Below, one piece after another: positions 6,107 through 15,992 of a stretch of DNA of 28,490 bases. The notes beneath the pieces are model-generated. The model searched no databases and was not told the DNA's origin. It saw only the letters and a program-made list of their open reading frames with translations. The stretch covers positions 1-28,490 of the forward strand of contig CAZYHR010000034.1 of assembly GCA_964647395.1 (NCBI GenBank), read 5' to 3'. Positions within the stretch are counted from its first letter, which is position 1, and each line of letters opens with the position of its first letter. A program made the translations under genes and the position numbers. The DNA comes from Phosphoribacter sp964647395 (GTDB lineage Bacteria; Actinomycetota; Actinomycetes; Actinomycetales; Dermatophilaceae).

Positions 6107-7783
6107 ATGGGCGGCGCCCATCGGGGCATCGGCGTCAGTCCGGGCGCGGCGGTCGGACCGGTGGTCCAGGTCCGTCCGCCGGTCCGGCCGCCGGCCCAGG
6201 AGCCCGCCCCCGCCGACCCGGCGGCCGAACACGAACGGGTCAAGCAGGCCTTCGAGTCGGTCGCCGTGACCCTCGAGGAGCGGGCCGCAGCCGCCGACGA
6301 GACGGCCCAACAGATCCTCACCGCCACCGCGCTCATCGCCCGGGACAAGGGCCTGCAGAAGGCGATCGGCAAGCTGCTGGCCGGGGGCGCCGGCCCGACC
6401 ACCGCGGTCACCGCCGCGGTGGAGGAGTATGCCGCGCAGTTCGAGGCGCTCGGCGGCTACTTCGCCGAGCGGGTCACCGACCTCAAGGACGTGCGCGACC
6501 GCGCGGTGGCCCGGCTGCTCGGCCAGCCCGACCCGGGGGTGCCCGCGTTCGACGAGCCGAGCGTCATCGTCGCCCACGACCTGGCGCCGGCCGAGACGGC
6601 CACCCTCGACCCGGCGATGGTCCGGGCCATCGTCACCGAGGCCGGCGGTCGCACCAGCCACACCGCGATCCTGGCCGCGCAGATGGGCATCCCGGCGGTC
6701 GTCCAGCTGCCCGAGGCGACCCGGATCGCGGTCGGCACCATCGTCGCGGTCGACGGTGACACCGGCGAGGTCACCCTGGACCCGAGCGAGGCCTACCAGG
6801 CCGAGCTGGTCGGCAAGGCCGAGCGCCGCCGAGCGGCGCTGACCGGGTCGCGGGGGCCGGGGCTGACCCGCGACGGACACCCGATCCCGTTGCTGGCCAA
6901 CATCGGCGGCGTCGACGACGCGGTCGCGGCCGGCCAGGAGGACCTCGAGGGAGTCGGGCTGTTCCGCACCGAGTTCGTCTTCCTGTCGCGCGACACCGCG
7001 CCGACGCTGGCCGAGCAGACCGAGATCTATCGCCGGGTCTTCGAGCCGTTCGCCGGCCGCCGGGTGGTGGTGCGCACCCTCGACGCCGGCGCCGACAAGC
7101 CGCTGGCGTTCGCCGACCTCGGGCCGGAGGAGAACCCGGCCCTGGGCAAGCGCGGGCTGCGGCTGTCCGCCCACCGGCCCGAGCTGCTCGACACCCAGCT
7201 CGAGGCTCTGGCCGCGGCCGCCCGGGCGACCTCCGCCGACGTCAAGGTCATGGCACCGATGGTCGCCACGCCCGAGGAGGCCGCGTGGTTCGCGCGGCGG
7301 GTCCGCGAGAACGGCCTGCCCTCGGTCGGGGTGATGATCGAGGTGCCGGGTGCCGCGATCCTGTCGCGCTACGTCATGGACGAGGTCGACTTCGGCTCGT
7401 TGGGCACCAACGACCTGGGGCAGTACACCATGGCCGCCGACCGGATGGAGGGCGAACTGGCCGACCTGCTCGACCCGTGGCAGCCGGCGGTGCTGCAGGT
7501 CATCGGACTGGCCTGCGCCGGAGCCAAGCTGGCCGGCAAGCCGATGGGGGTCTGCGGCGAGGCCGGCGGTGACCCGCTGCTGGCGCTCGTCCTGGCGGGC
7601 TTGGGCGTCGGCAGCCTGTCGATGGCCCCGTCCAAGGTCGCCATGGTGCGCTTCGCCCTGTCGCTGCACGACCTGGCCGCCTGCCACGGCATGGCCCAGG
7701 TCGCCCTCGAGTCACGCACCGCCCAGGACGCCCGGGCCGCAGTGCTCGAACTCGCCCACGAGGACCTGCAGGCGCTGGTCTAG
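6107..7783 (+). CDS. ptsI: PTS Enzyme I (phosphoenolpyruvate-protein phosphotransferase)
   Basis: A 558-residue Enzyme I that takes phosphate from PEP and passes it to HPr. The phospho-histidine is His185 in GGRTSHTAILAAQMGIP. The C-terminal PEP-binding barrel has GVGLFRTEFVF, VMIEVPGA, SLGTNDLGQYTMAADR and the catalytic cysteine near residue 483 in GVCGEAGGD. Length is normal. I chose ATG at 6107 because GGAGG at 6095-6099 lies seven bases upstream. An in-frame GTG at 6101 overlaps the ptsH stop but would leave the Shine-Dalgarno one base away. Together with fruA and ptsH it gives a self-contained phosphorelay in one locus, so these general PTS genes are probably controlled with fructose use, as in other actinobacteria with few sugar permeases. 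Confidence 0.95.
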   Translation: MGGAHRGIGVSPGAAVGPVVQVRPPVRPPAQEPAPADPAAEHERVKQAFESVAVTLEERAAAADETAQQILTATALIARDKGLQKAIGKLLAGGAGPTTAVTAAVEEYAAQFEALGGYFAERVTDLKDVRDRAVARLLGQPDPGVPAFDEPSVIVAHDLAPAETATLDPAMVRAIVTEAGGRTSHTAILAAQMGIPAVVQLPEATRIAVGTIVAVDGDTGEVTLDPSEAYQAELVGKAERRRAALTGSRGPGLTRDGHPIPLLANIGGVDDAVAAGQEDLEGVGLFRTEFVFLSRDTAPTLAEQTEIYRRVFEPFAGRRVVVRTLDAGADKPLAFADLGPEENPALGKRGLRLSAHRPELLDTQLEALAAAARATSADVKVMAPMVATPEEAAWFARRVRENGLPSVGVMIEVPGAAILSRYVMDEVDFGSLGTNDLGQYTMAADRMEGELADLLDPWQPAVLQVIGLACAGAKLAGKPMGVCGEAGGDPLLALVLAGLGVGSLSMAPSKVAMVRFALSLHDLAACHGMAQVALESRTAQDARAAVLELAHEDLQALV

Positions 7784-7931
7784 CGGTTGCGCGCGGGGGC
7801 GCTCCGGGCGAGGGACGACGCGCACCGCAGCGCGGGCGGCATACCATAGACGTTTGGCGGGGCCCCGTCGGCGCCCTGCCATGTCTGCTGGACCTGACGC
7901 GGGACCCACGAGGAGCGGTGACCCACACACC
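7784..7931 (+). other. Intergenic region before korAB, possible weak promoter
   Basis: The 148 bases between ptsI and korA hold one copy of the dispersed motif GCGGCATAC (7836-7844), a TACCAT that could serve as a -10 box (7842-7847) without a recognisable -35, and a CGGGGCCCCG palindrome. AGGAG at 7911-7915 lies 16 bases before the chosen korA ATG. A five-codon frame (GTG at 7918, stop at 7933-7935) overlaps that ATG. No convincing rho-independent terminator was seen. Confidence 0.3.
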
Positions 7932-9802
<1,871 letters not shown>

Positions 9803-9806
<4 letters not shown>

Positions 9807-10858
9807 CCGTCAACCTCGGCATGCCCGCCGCCGGACTCGCGCACGTGCCCAGCCACGACCCGGCAGCCACCCCGTTNNNNNNNNNNGAGTGATCAGGAGG
9901 TTCGTTGGTGTCCGGGCTGCGGGGACTACGCGATCCTCGCGGCCGTCCAGGGGTTCCTGCCCGACCTCGGGCTGCGCCGCGAGAACATCGTGTTCATCTC
10001 CGGCATCGGCTGCTCGTCGCGCTTCCCCTACTACCTCGACACCTACGGCATGCACTCGATCCACGGCCGGGCCCCGGCGATCGCCACCGGGCTCGCCGTG
10101 GCGCGCGCCGACCTCGCCGTCTGGGTCGTCACCGGCGACGGCGACTCGCTGTCGATCGGCGGCAACCACCTGATCCACGCGCTGCGCCGCAACGTCAACC
10201 TCACCATCCTGTTGTGCAACAACGAGATCTACGGGTTGACCAAGGGCCAGTACTCCCCCACCCNNNNNNNNNNGCGCGATTCGCGGCATCGGCGCGGCAC
10301 TACACGTACGTCCTGCTGAACCGTCCGCAGCGGCCTGCGCTGCTCGCCGGCCGCGTGGGCTGGTACCATCCGCCGCTCGCCGTTGCCGCGTTGCAGGCGG
10401 CGGCCGCGCACCGGGGAGCCGCGCTGGTCGAGATCTATCAGAACTGCCCGATCTTCAACGACGGCATCTTCGACGTGCTCAAGGACCGCACCGAGGCCGA
10501 GGCGCGCATCCTGCACCTGGTCGACGGCGAGGTGGTGCGCGCCGGCGACTCGGTCGTCGTGCGGGCCGACGACGGCTCGCTGCACGTCGTGCACGGCAGC
10601 GACGCCGACCCGACCCGCATCGTCGTGCACGACGCCGGCGCCGCCGACCCGACGGCCGCGTTCGCCCTGTCCCGGCTCAACGAGCCGTCGCTGTCGCATG
10701 TGCCGTTCGGCATCTTCCGGCAGGTCAGCCGGCCGACCTACGACGACCTGGTCCGCGGTCAGGTCACCGCGACGGTCGAGGGTGCCGGCGGGCCGGCCGG
10801 CGACGACGACCTGGCCAACCTGCTCGCCGGACGCGACACGTGGACCGTGGGCGGGTGA
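9803..10858 (+). CDS. korB: 2-oxoglutarate:ferredoxin oxidoreductase, beta subunit (interrupted by two assembly gaps)
   Basis: The thiamine-diphosphate and [4Fe-4S] subunit paired with KorA. Visible parts: the N-terminus from GTG at 9803, overlapping the korA stop and preceded by AGGAGG at 9790-9795; SDQEVRWCPGCGDYAILAAV with the CxxC pair; ISGIGCSSRFPYY with the third cysteine; the ThDP motif GDGDSLSIGGNHLIHALRRN to NNEIYGLTKGQYSPT; and, after the second gap, VEIYQNCPIFNDG with the fourth cysteine and a normal C-terminus. The reading frame changes across both N runs (first codon base position modulo 3 is 2, then 0, then 2), so the true gap lengths are not ten. Bases 10274 to about 10390 do not encode the expected KorB residues (see separate entry). 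The gene is probably intact in the organism. Expected family length is about 340-370 residues. Confidence 0.88.
9877..9886. other. Assembly gap (10 N) in korB N-terminus
   Basis: The left flank ends PAATP plus two bases of a codon; the right flank resumes with one base and then SDQEVRWCPGCG. To keep the frame the missing length must be a multiple of three, so the ten N are a placeholder. Related KorB proteins would have roughly six more residues here. Both flanks read as normal KorB. Confidence 0.9.
10264..10390. other. Assembly gap (10264-10273) followed by about 117 bases not matching korB
   Basis: Left of the N run korB reads normally to KGQYSPT. Right of it, 10274-10390 is open in the downstream KorB frame but gives HYTYVLLNRPQRPALLAG and WYHPPLAVAA instead of the conserved block with PMGS, FNPV and LALGA that KorB proteins carry after this point. 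Normal KorB resumes at LQAAAAHRGAALVEIYQ (10391 on). The segment uses codons rare nearby (CGA, CGT, CCT, CAT, GTT). The most likely cause is a chimeric contig end. A true local replacement cannot be excluded from one sequence. Confidence 0.6.
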
Positions 10859-10889
10859 CCCGCCCCGGCGAGCGCCGCGTCGCCCACCG

Positions 10890-11804
10890 GTGAACGAGGA
10901 GCGGCGCGGCACCCTCGCCGGCCTGGCGGCATACCTCGTCTGGGGGGTGTTCCCCCTCTACTTCCACCTGCTGCTGCCGGCCGGGGCGCTGGAGATCCTC
11001 GCTCACCGCATCGTGTGGAGCCTGTTGCTGTGCGGGTTGTTGCTGCTCGTGCTGCGCGACCTGAGCTGGATCCGGCCGATGCTGGGCCGCGGCCGGCTGC
11101 TCGCCGGAGTGACCGTCGCCGCGCTCGTGCTGGCGCTCAACTGGGGCGTCTACGTGTATGCCGTCATCACCGGGCGCACCAACGAGGCCGCCCTGGGCTA
11201 CTTCTTCAACCCGCTGCTCACGGTGGCTCTCGGGGTGCTCGTGCTGCGCGAGCGGCTGCGCGGCCTGCAATGGTGGGCGGTCGGCGTCGGCGGCCTGGCG
11301 GCGGTCTACCTCACCGTCGTCGGCGGGCAACTGCCGGTCATCGCGCTGACCCTGGCCACCAGCTTCGCGATCTACGGGTTGGCCAAGAAGCGGGTCGGCG
11401 CCTCGCTGGAGGCGTTGCGCGGGCTCACCGTGGAGACCGCGGTGCTGCTGCCGGTCGCGGTCGTGCTGGTGCTCATCGTCGGCCGGGACGGGTTGACCTT
11501 CGGTCACCAGGGGAGCTGGCACACCGTGCTGCTGCTGCTGGCCGGTCCGGTCACCGTGGGGCCGCTGCTGCTGTTCGCCAGCGCGGCCCGCCGGGTGCCG
11601 CTGGTGACGATCGGGCTGCTGCAGTTCGTCACGCCGGTCATGCAGCTGCTCTGCGCGCTGGTGCTCGGCGAGCACATCCCGCCGGCCCGGTGGGTCGGCT
11701 TCGCCATCGTCTGGGTCGCCTTGGCGTTGCTGACGACCGACTCGCTGCGGCAGCGTGGGCGGCGCGTCGGGCCGGCGTCGGTGGTGACCGAACCGCCGCG
11801 GTGA
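10890..11804 (+). CDS. rarD: RarD-type EamA-family transporter
   Basis: A 304-residue integral membrane protein with about ten hydrophobic helices, matching RarD of the EamA (drug/metabolite transporter) superfamily. Family marks include the N-terminus ERRGTLAGLAAYLVWGVFPLYFH, continuing to EILAHRIVWSLL, then LNWGVYVYAVITGRTNEAALGYFFNPLL and, late in the protein, FVTPVMQLLCALVLGEH. Substrates of RarD proteins are poorly defined; the old chloramphenicol-sensitivity name should not be read as a known function. The start is GTG at 10890, chosen because VNEERRG aligns with the family's usual MNEERKG-like N-terminus, although no good Shine-Dalgarno precedes it. It follows korB by 31 bases on the same strand and converges on the polyprenyl synthase gene with only 17 bases between the stop codons. 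No functional link to korAB is evident. Confidence 0.85.
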   Translation: MNEERRGTLAGLAAYLVWGVFPLYFHLLLPAGALEILAHRIVWSLLLCGLLLLVLRDLSWIRPMLGRGRLLAGVTVAALVLALNWGVYVYAVITGRTNEAALGYFFNPLLTVALGVLVLRERLRGLQWWAVGVGGLAAVYLTVVGGQLPVIALTLATSFAIYGLAKKRVGASLEALRGLTVETAVLLPVAVVLVLIVGRDGLTFGHQGSWHTVLLLLAGPVTVGPLLLFASAARRVPLVTIGLLQFVTPVMQLLCALVLGEHIPPARWVGFAIVWVALALLTTDSLRQRGRRVGPASVVTEPPR

Positions 11805-11821
11805 ATCGCGCCGGCGCCCGG

Positions 11822-12829
11822 TCAGCCGACCCGGTCGACGACGGCCTCGGCCAGGGCGTGCAGTGCGTCGCGGGCCGGTGACGGGGCGAGCGCGTCGAGG
11901 CCGGCCCGGGCCTGGTCGGCGACCGCGCGGGTGCGCTCCCGGGCCTGGCCGATCGCGTCGTGCGCGCGCAGCAGGCGCAGCGCCTCGGCGTGCCGGGCGT
12001 CGTCGGTGAGGTCGGTGTCGAGCAGGTCGAGGAGCCGGCGGTCGGCCGGGTCGGTCGACGCGCGAGCGAGCAGCACGGCGAGGGTGTCCACGCCCTCGCG
12101 CAGGTCGGTCCCCGGCGTCTTGCCGCTGTCGGTGCGCTCGGAGGTGATGTCGATGAGGTCGTCGGCCAGCTGGAAGGCCATGCCGAGTCGCTCGCCGTAG
12201 ACCCGCAGCACCTCGACCTGCTCGGCGGTGCCCCCGGAGAACATCGCGCCGTAACGGGCGGCGGTGGCCACGAGCACCCCGGTCTTGTCGGCGAGCACGT
12301 CCAGATAGTAGGCCACCGGGTCCTGCCCGGGCGGGCACGGCAGGGTGTCGCGGATCTGGCCCGAGCAGAGCCGGACGAAGGTCTGGGCCTGGATGAGCAC
12401 CGCCTGCGGGCCCAGGCCGGCGACGATCTCGGAGGCCTTGCCGAACAGCAGGTCGCCGACCAGGATGGCCGTCGAGTTGTCGTATGCCGCGTTGGCGCTG
12501 GGTGCGCCCCGCCGCACCGTGGCGTCGTCCATGACGTCGTCGTGGTAGAGCGAGGCGAGGTGGGTCAGCTCGACGCCGGCGGCCGCGGCGACCACGTCGT
12601 CGGTGATCTCGCCGCAGGCCAGGGCGGCCAGCAGGGTGAGCAGCGGCCGGAACCGCTTGCCGCCGGCCCGCAGCAGGTGGCCGGAGGCCCGCTCGATGAA
12701 CGGGTCGTCGTGTCGCACCGTGCGATCGAGCAGTTCCTCGACCCGGTCGAGTCCGGCGCCGAGGCTGTCGGTGAGGTCGGCGGGCACGCCGGGCATGGAC
12801 AGGACGCCGGGCGCGGTCATGCGGTCCAC
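11822..12829 (-). CDS. Long-chain trans-polyprenyl diphosphate synthase (menaquinone side chain)
   Basis: A 335-residue class I prenyl elongase. Both aspartate-rich motifs are present: the first as HDDVMDD (Asp97, Asp98, Asp101, Asp102) and the second as QLADDLID (near residue 220), plus GGKRFRP near residue 57. It condenses isopentenyl diphosphate units onto an allylic primer. Small residues (Ala92, Ser93) stand before the first motif, which in this family usually goes with long products, so a hepta- to nonaprenyl diphosphate for menaquinone is likely. It lies 54 bases downstream of nuoN on the same strand, so the quinone-tail enzyme would follow the quinone-reducing complex in one transcript. 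Start is GTG at 12829; an in-frame ATG at 12820 is equally plausible. Geranylgeranyl diphosphate synthase is the main alternative. Confidence 0.88.
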   Translation of the reverse strand: MDRMTAPGVLSMPGVPADLTDSLGAGLDRVEELLDRTVRHDDPFIERASGHLLRAGGKRFRPLLTLLAALACGEITDDVVAAAAGVELTHLASLYHDDVMDDATVRRGAPSANAAYDNSTAILVGDLLFGKASEIVAGLGPQAVLIQAQTFVRLCSGQIRDTLPCPPGQDPVAYYLDVLADKTGVLVATAARYGAMFSGGTAEQVEVLRVYGERLGMAFQLADDLIDITSERTDSGKTPGTDLREGVDTLAVLLARASTDPADRRLLDLLDTDLTDDARHAEALRLLRAHDAIGQARERTRAVADQARAGLDALAPSPARDALHALAEAVVDRVG

Positions 12830-12883
12830 CGGATCATGCGGTCAGTCTGCACCACGGTCAGCAGGTCCGGCGCTCGACGCGAG

Positions 12884-14458
12884 TCAGCGGATGAACAGCG
12901 CCGACTGCTCGGCGAACGACAGCACCGCGCCGGGGGCGACGCCCAGGGCCAAGGTGAGCAGCGAGCCCACGCCGATGGTCACCAGCGACAGGAACGACGG
13001 CTCGACCACCCGGACCTCGGTGCTGGCGGCGTCGGTGAAATACATGAGCACGATGATCCGGACGTAGACGAACACGGTGATGGCGCTGCACAACAGCCCG
13101 AGCACGACCAGAGCCGTCGTGCCCAGCGTGCCGGCCGCGATGGCCGGCGCGAAGACGGCGAACTTGGCGGTGAAGCCCGAGGTCAGCGGGATGCCCGCGA
13201 AGGCCAGCAGCAGGAACGAGAAGATCGCGGCGGTGACCGGGTGCCGCCGGCCCAGACCGGCCCACTGGGACAGGTGGGACGCCTCGGACCCGCCCTCGCG
13301 GACCAGCCCGACGATGGCGAACGCCGCGATCGTCATCAAGCCGTAGGCCAGCAGGTAGAACAGGGTCCCGCTGACCCCCTCGCGGCTCAGCGCCACGACA
13401 CCGACCAGCACGAAGCCGGCGTGCGCGATCGAGGAATAGGCCAGCAGGCGCTTCATGTCGGTCTGGGTCACCGACAGCACGGCCCCGACGACCATGGTCA
13501 GCGCGGCGATGACCATGACCGCCGAGCGCCACTCCCAGGCGGCCCGGTCGACCCCGACATAGACGAAGCGCAGCAACGCACCGAAGGCTGCGGCCTTGGT
13601 CGCGGCCGCCATGAAGCCGGTCACCGGGGTGGGGGCGCCCTGGTAGACGTCGGGGGTCCACATGTGGAACGGGGCGGCGCCGACCTTGAACAGCAGCCCG
13701 ACCAGCACCAGCAGGATGCCCGGGACGAGCAGCCCGTCGAAGAGGCTGTCGCGCGCCGCGATCTGCTCGGCCAGGTCGCTGAGGTAGACCGAGCCGGCGT
13801 AGCCGTAGAGCAGGGCCACCCCGAAGAGGAAGAACGCCGAGGAGAACGCACCGAGCAGGAAGTACTTGAGCGACGCCTCCTGCGACAGCAGGCGCCGACG
13901 GCGGGCCAGGCCGGTCATGATGTACAGCGGCAGGGACAGCACCTCGAGAGCGACGAACATGGTCAGCAGGTCACCGGCGGCCGGGAACATCATCATGCCG
14001 GCGACCGCGAACAGCAGCAGCGGGAAGACCTCGGAGGTCATCGCCCCCAGCCGCAGCGCCTGGGCCTCCTGCGGGGAACCCGGGGTGGAGGCACCCATCG
14101 GGGTGAAGGCGTCCGCCCCGGCCCCGCCGAGCCGCTCGGCGTAGGTGAGCAGCGAGATGAGCGCGAACACGAGGATGGCGAACTGCAGGAACAGGGTGGG
14201 TCCGTCGACGACGATCGAGCCCTTGACCACCCCGCCGACACCGACCCAGCCGGCCGTGGACGTCCGGTTCTGCGAGGCGGGCGCCAGCGCGGCCAGCGCC
14301 CCGGCCAGGGTGACCAGCGCGAGGCCGACCTGCACGGCATACCGGGAGCGGCGCGGCACGAACGCCTCGACGAGCACGCCGAGCACGGCGCCGCCGAAGA
14401 CGAGCAGCAGCGGCAGCAGCGCGAGGTAGTTGAGGTTGGCCGGGGTGAAGTCGGTCAC
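12884..14458 (-). CDS. nuoN: NADH-quinone oxidoreductase subunit N
   Basis: A 524-residue antiporter-like membrane subunit of complex I, one of three proton-pumping modules. About 14 hydrophobic helices are visible. Family marks: EVLSLPLYIMTGLARRR, a conserved Glu/Lys region with EASLKYFLLGAFSSAFFL, FKVGAAPFHMWTPDVYQGAP, and MKRLLAYSSIAHAGFVLVG. The GTG at 14458 overlaps the stop of nuoM (GTGA), with AAGGGAG seven bases upstream inside nuoM. It is the last nuo gene; the polyprenyl synthase follows after 54 bases. Between residues 70 and 130 there is a moderately long loop (LGGAGADAFTPMGASTPGSP), as is usual in actinobacterial NuoN. No sign of disruption. Confidence 0.96.
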   Translation of the reverse strand: MTDFTPANLNYLALLPLLLVFGGAVLGVLVEAFVPRRSRYAVQVGLALVTLAGALAALAPASQNRTSTAGWVGVGGVVKGSIVVDGPTLFLQFAILVFALISLLTYAERLGGAGADAFTPMGASTPGSPQEAQALRLGAMTSEVFPLLLFAVAGMMMFPAAGDLLTMFVALEVLSLPLYIMTGLARRRRLLSQEASLKYFLLGAFSSAFFLFGVALLYGYAGSVYLSDLAEQIAARDSLFDGLLVPGILLVLVGLLFKVGAAPFHMWTPDVYQGAPTPVTGFMAAATKAAAFGALLRFVYVGVDRAAWEWRSAVMVIAALTMVVGAVLSVTQTDMKRLLAYSSIAHAGFVLVGVVALSREGVSGTLFYLLAYGLMTIAAFAIVGLVREGGSEASHLSQWAGLGRRHPVTAAIFSFLLLAFAGIPLTSGFTAKFAVFAPAIAAGTLGTTALVVLGLLCSAITVFVYVRIIVLMYFTDAASTEVRVVEPSFLSLVTIGVGSLLTLALGVAPGAVLSFAEQSALFIR

Positions 14459-15978
14459 TTCGTGCTCCCTTCAGCGACCGGCGCCGGGTCCGTCGCCTGC
14501 ACCGAGGTGAGGATGGTCTGCACCGAGGGGGTGATGACGTCCATGACCGGCTTCGGATAGAAGCCGAGCAGCAGGAACAGGGCGATGAGCGGTGCGGCGA
14601 CCCATTTCTCCCGGCCGGTCAGATCGGGCACCTCGCCCTGATCCTCCTTGGTCGGCCCGGTCATCATCCGCAGGTACATGACCAGCACGTAGATCGCGGC
14701 CAGGATGATGCCGGTCGTCGCGACGATGGCCAGCACCTGGTAGCGCTGGAAGGTGCCGACCAGCACGAGGAACTCGGACAGGAACGCGCCCAGGCCCGGC
14801 AGCGCCAGACACGACATGCCCGCGGTGAGCCACACCCCGGCGAGCACCGGGGCGAGCTTCTGCCAGCCGCCGAAGTCGGAGATCCGTTTGCTGCCGCGGC
14901 GGCTGATGAGCATGCCGGCGATGAGGAACAGCGCCGCCGTCGAGAAGCCGTGGTTGATCATGTAGAACGCCGAGCCCACCCAGCCGGTCTGGGTCAGCGC
15001 GAAGATGCCCATGACGATGAAGCCGAAGTGGCTGATCGACGTGAACGCGATGAGCCGCATGATGTCGTTCTGGCCGATGGCCAGCAGCGCGCCGTAGAGC
15101 ACCGAGACCAGGGCCAGGGCCAGCACGACGGGTGTCGCCCACCGGCTGGCCTCGGGGAACAACTCGAGGCAGAAGCGGATCATCCCGTAGGTGCCGACCT
15201 TGTCGAGCACCCCTACCAGCAGCGTGGCCGTGGCCGGGCGCGACTCGGCGGCGGCGTCGGGCAGCCAGGTGTGCACCGGCACCATCGGCGCCTTGATGGC
15301 GAAGGCGAAGAAGAAGCCGAAGAACAGGGCCCGCTCGACGCCCGGGGTCAGGTCCAGCCCGGTGAGGTTGCCCAGCAGGAAGCCGTCGGCGCCGCCCGGA
15401 CCGTACTGATAGACGGCGATGACCGCGGCGAGCATGATCAGCCCGCCGGCCAGCGAGTAGAGCAGGAACTTCACCGCGGCATACTGCCGGCGCGGACCGC
15501 CGAACTGGCCGATCAGGAAGTAGACCGGGATGAGCATCGCCTCGAAGACGACGTAGAACAGGAACAGGTCGGTCGCGGCGAAAACCAGGACGATGAACGC
15601 CTCGAGGACGAGCATGAGGGCGAAGTAGTGCGGTTCGCGGCCGACCTGGTCGGCGGGCAGGTCCCGCCAGGCCGCGATGATGCAGATCGGCACGAGGATC
15701 GCCGACATGACGATGAGCGTCAGCGCGATGCCGTCGACCCCGACGGCGTAGTTGACCCCGAACTGCGGGATCCAGGGGTGCTGCTCGGTGAGCTGGAACT
15801 TCTCCGGCGCGCCGGGCCGGAACTGGGTCGCCGCCCCGACGGCCAGGGCCAGGGTGACCAGCGAGGCGCCCAGGGCCACGTGCTTGGCGCGGCCGCCGAG
15901 GCCGGGGACCAGCCACAGCAGCAGAGCCCCGAGCGTGGGGACCACGACCATGGCGGTCAGCCACGGGAAGGATGTCAT
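14455..15978 (-). CDS. nuoM: NADH-quinone oxidoreductase subunit M
   Basis: A 507-residue antiporter-like proton-pumping subunit of complex I. It has about 14 hydrophobic helices and the family blocks VGVDGIALTLIVMSAILVPI, FYVVFEAMLIPVYFLIGQFG (with the conserved membrane Glu), FAIKAPMVPVHTWLPDAAAE, and MRLIAFTSISHFGFIVMGI. The start is ATG at 15978, chosen because AGGTGG lies six bases upstream. An in-frame GTG at 15996 overlapping the nuoL stop (GTGA) would add six residues. Much longer open frames upstream cover nuoL and are not coding. The stop overlaps the nuoN start. Confidence 0.96.
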   Translation of the reverse strand: MTSFPWLTAMVVVPTLGALLLWLVPGLGGRAKHVALGASLVTLALAVGAATQFRPGAPEKFQLTEQHPWIPQFGVNYAVGVDGIALTLIVMSAILVPICIIAAWRDLPADQVGREPHYFALMLVLEAFIVLVFAATDLFLFYVVFEAMLIPVYFLIGQFGGPRRQYAAVKFLLYSLAGGLIMLAAVIAVYQYGPGGADGFLLGNLTGLDLTPGVERALFFGFFFAFAIKAPMVPVHTWLPDAAAESRPATATLLVGVLDKVGTYGMIRFCLELFPEASRWATPVVLALALVSVLYGALLAIGQNDIMRLIAFTSISHFGFIVMGIFALTQTGWVGSAFYMINHGFSTAALFLIAGMLISRRGSKRISDFGGWQKLAPVLAGVWLTAGMSCLALPGLGAFLSEFLVLVGTFQRYQVLAIVATTGIILAAIYVLVMYLRMMTGPTKEDQGEVPDLTGREKWVAAPLIALFLLLGFYPKPVMDVITPSVQTILTSVQATDPAPVAEGSTK

Positions 15979-15992
15979 CGTTGCCACCTGGT

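Noticed and set aside
11805..11821. Bidirectional terminator between rarD and the polyprenyl synthase gene
   Set aside because: Only a short GCGCCGGCGC-type palindrome without loop or T-run; convergent genes suggest termination nearby but the sequence does not show it.
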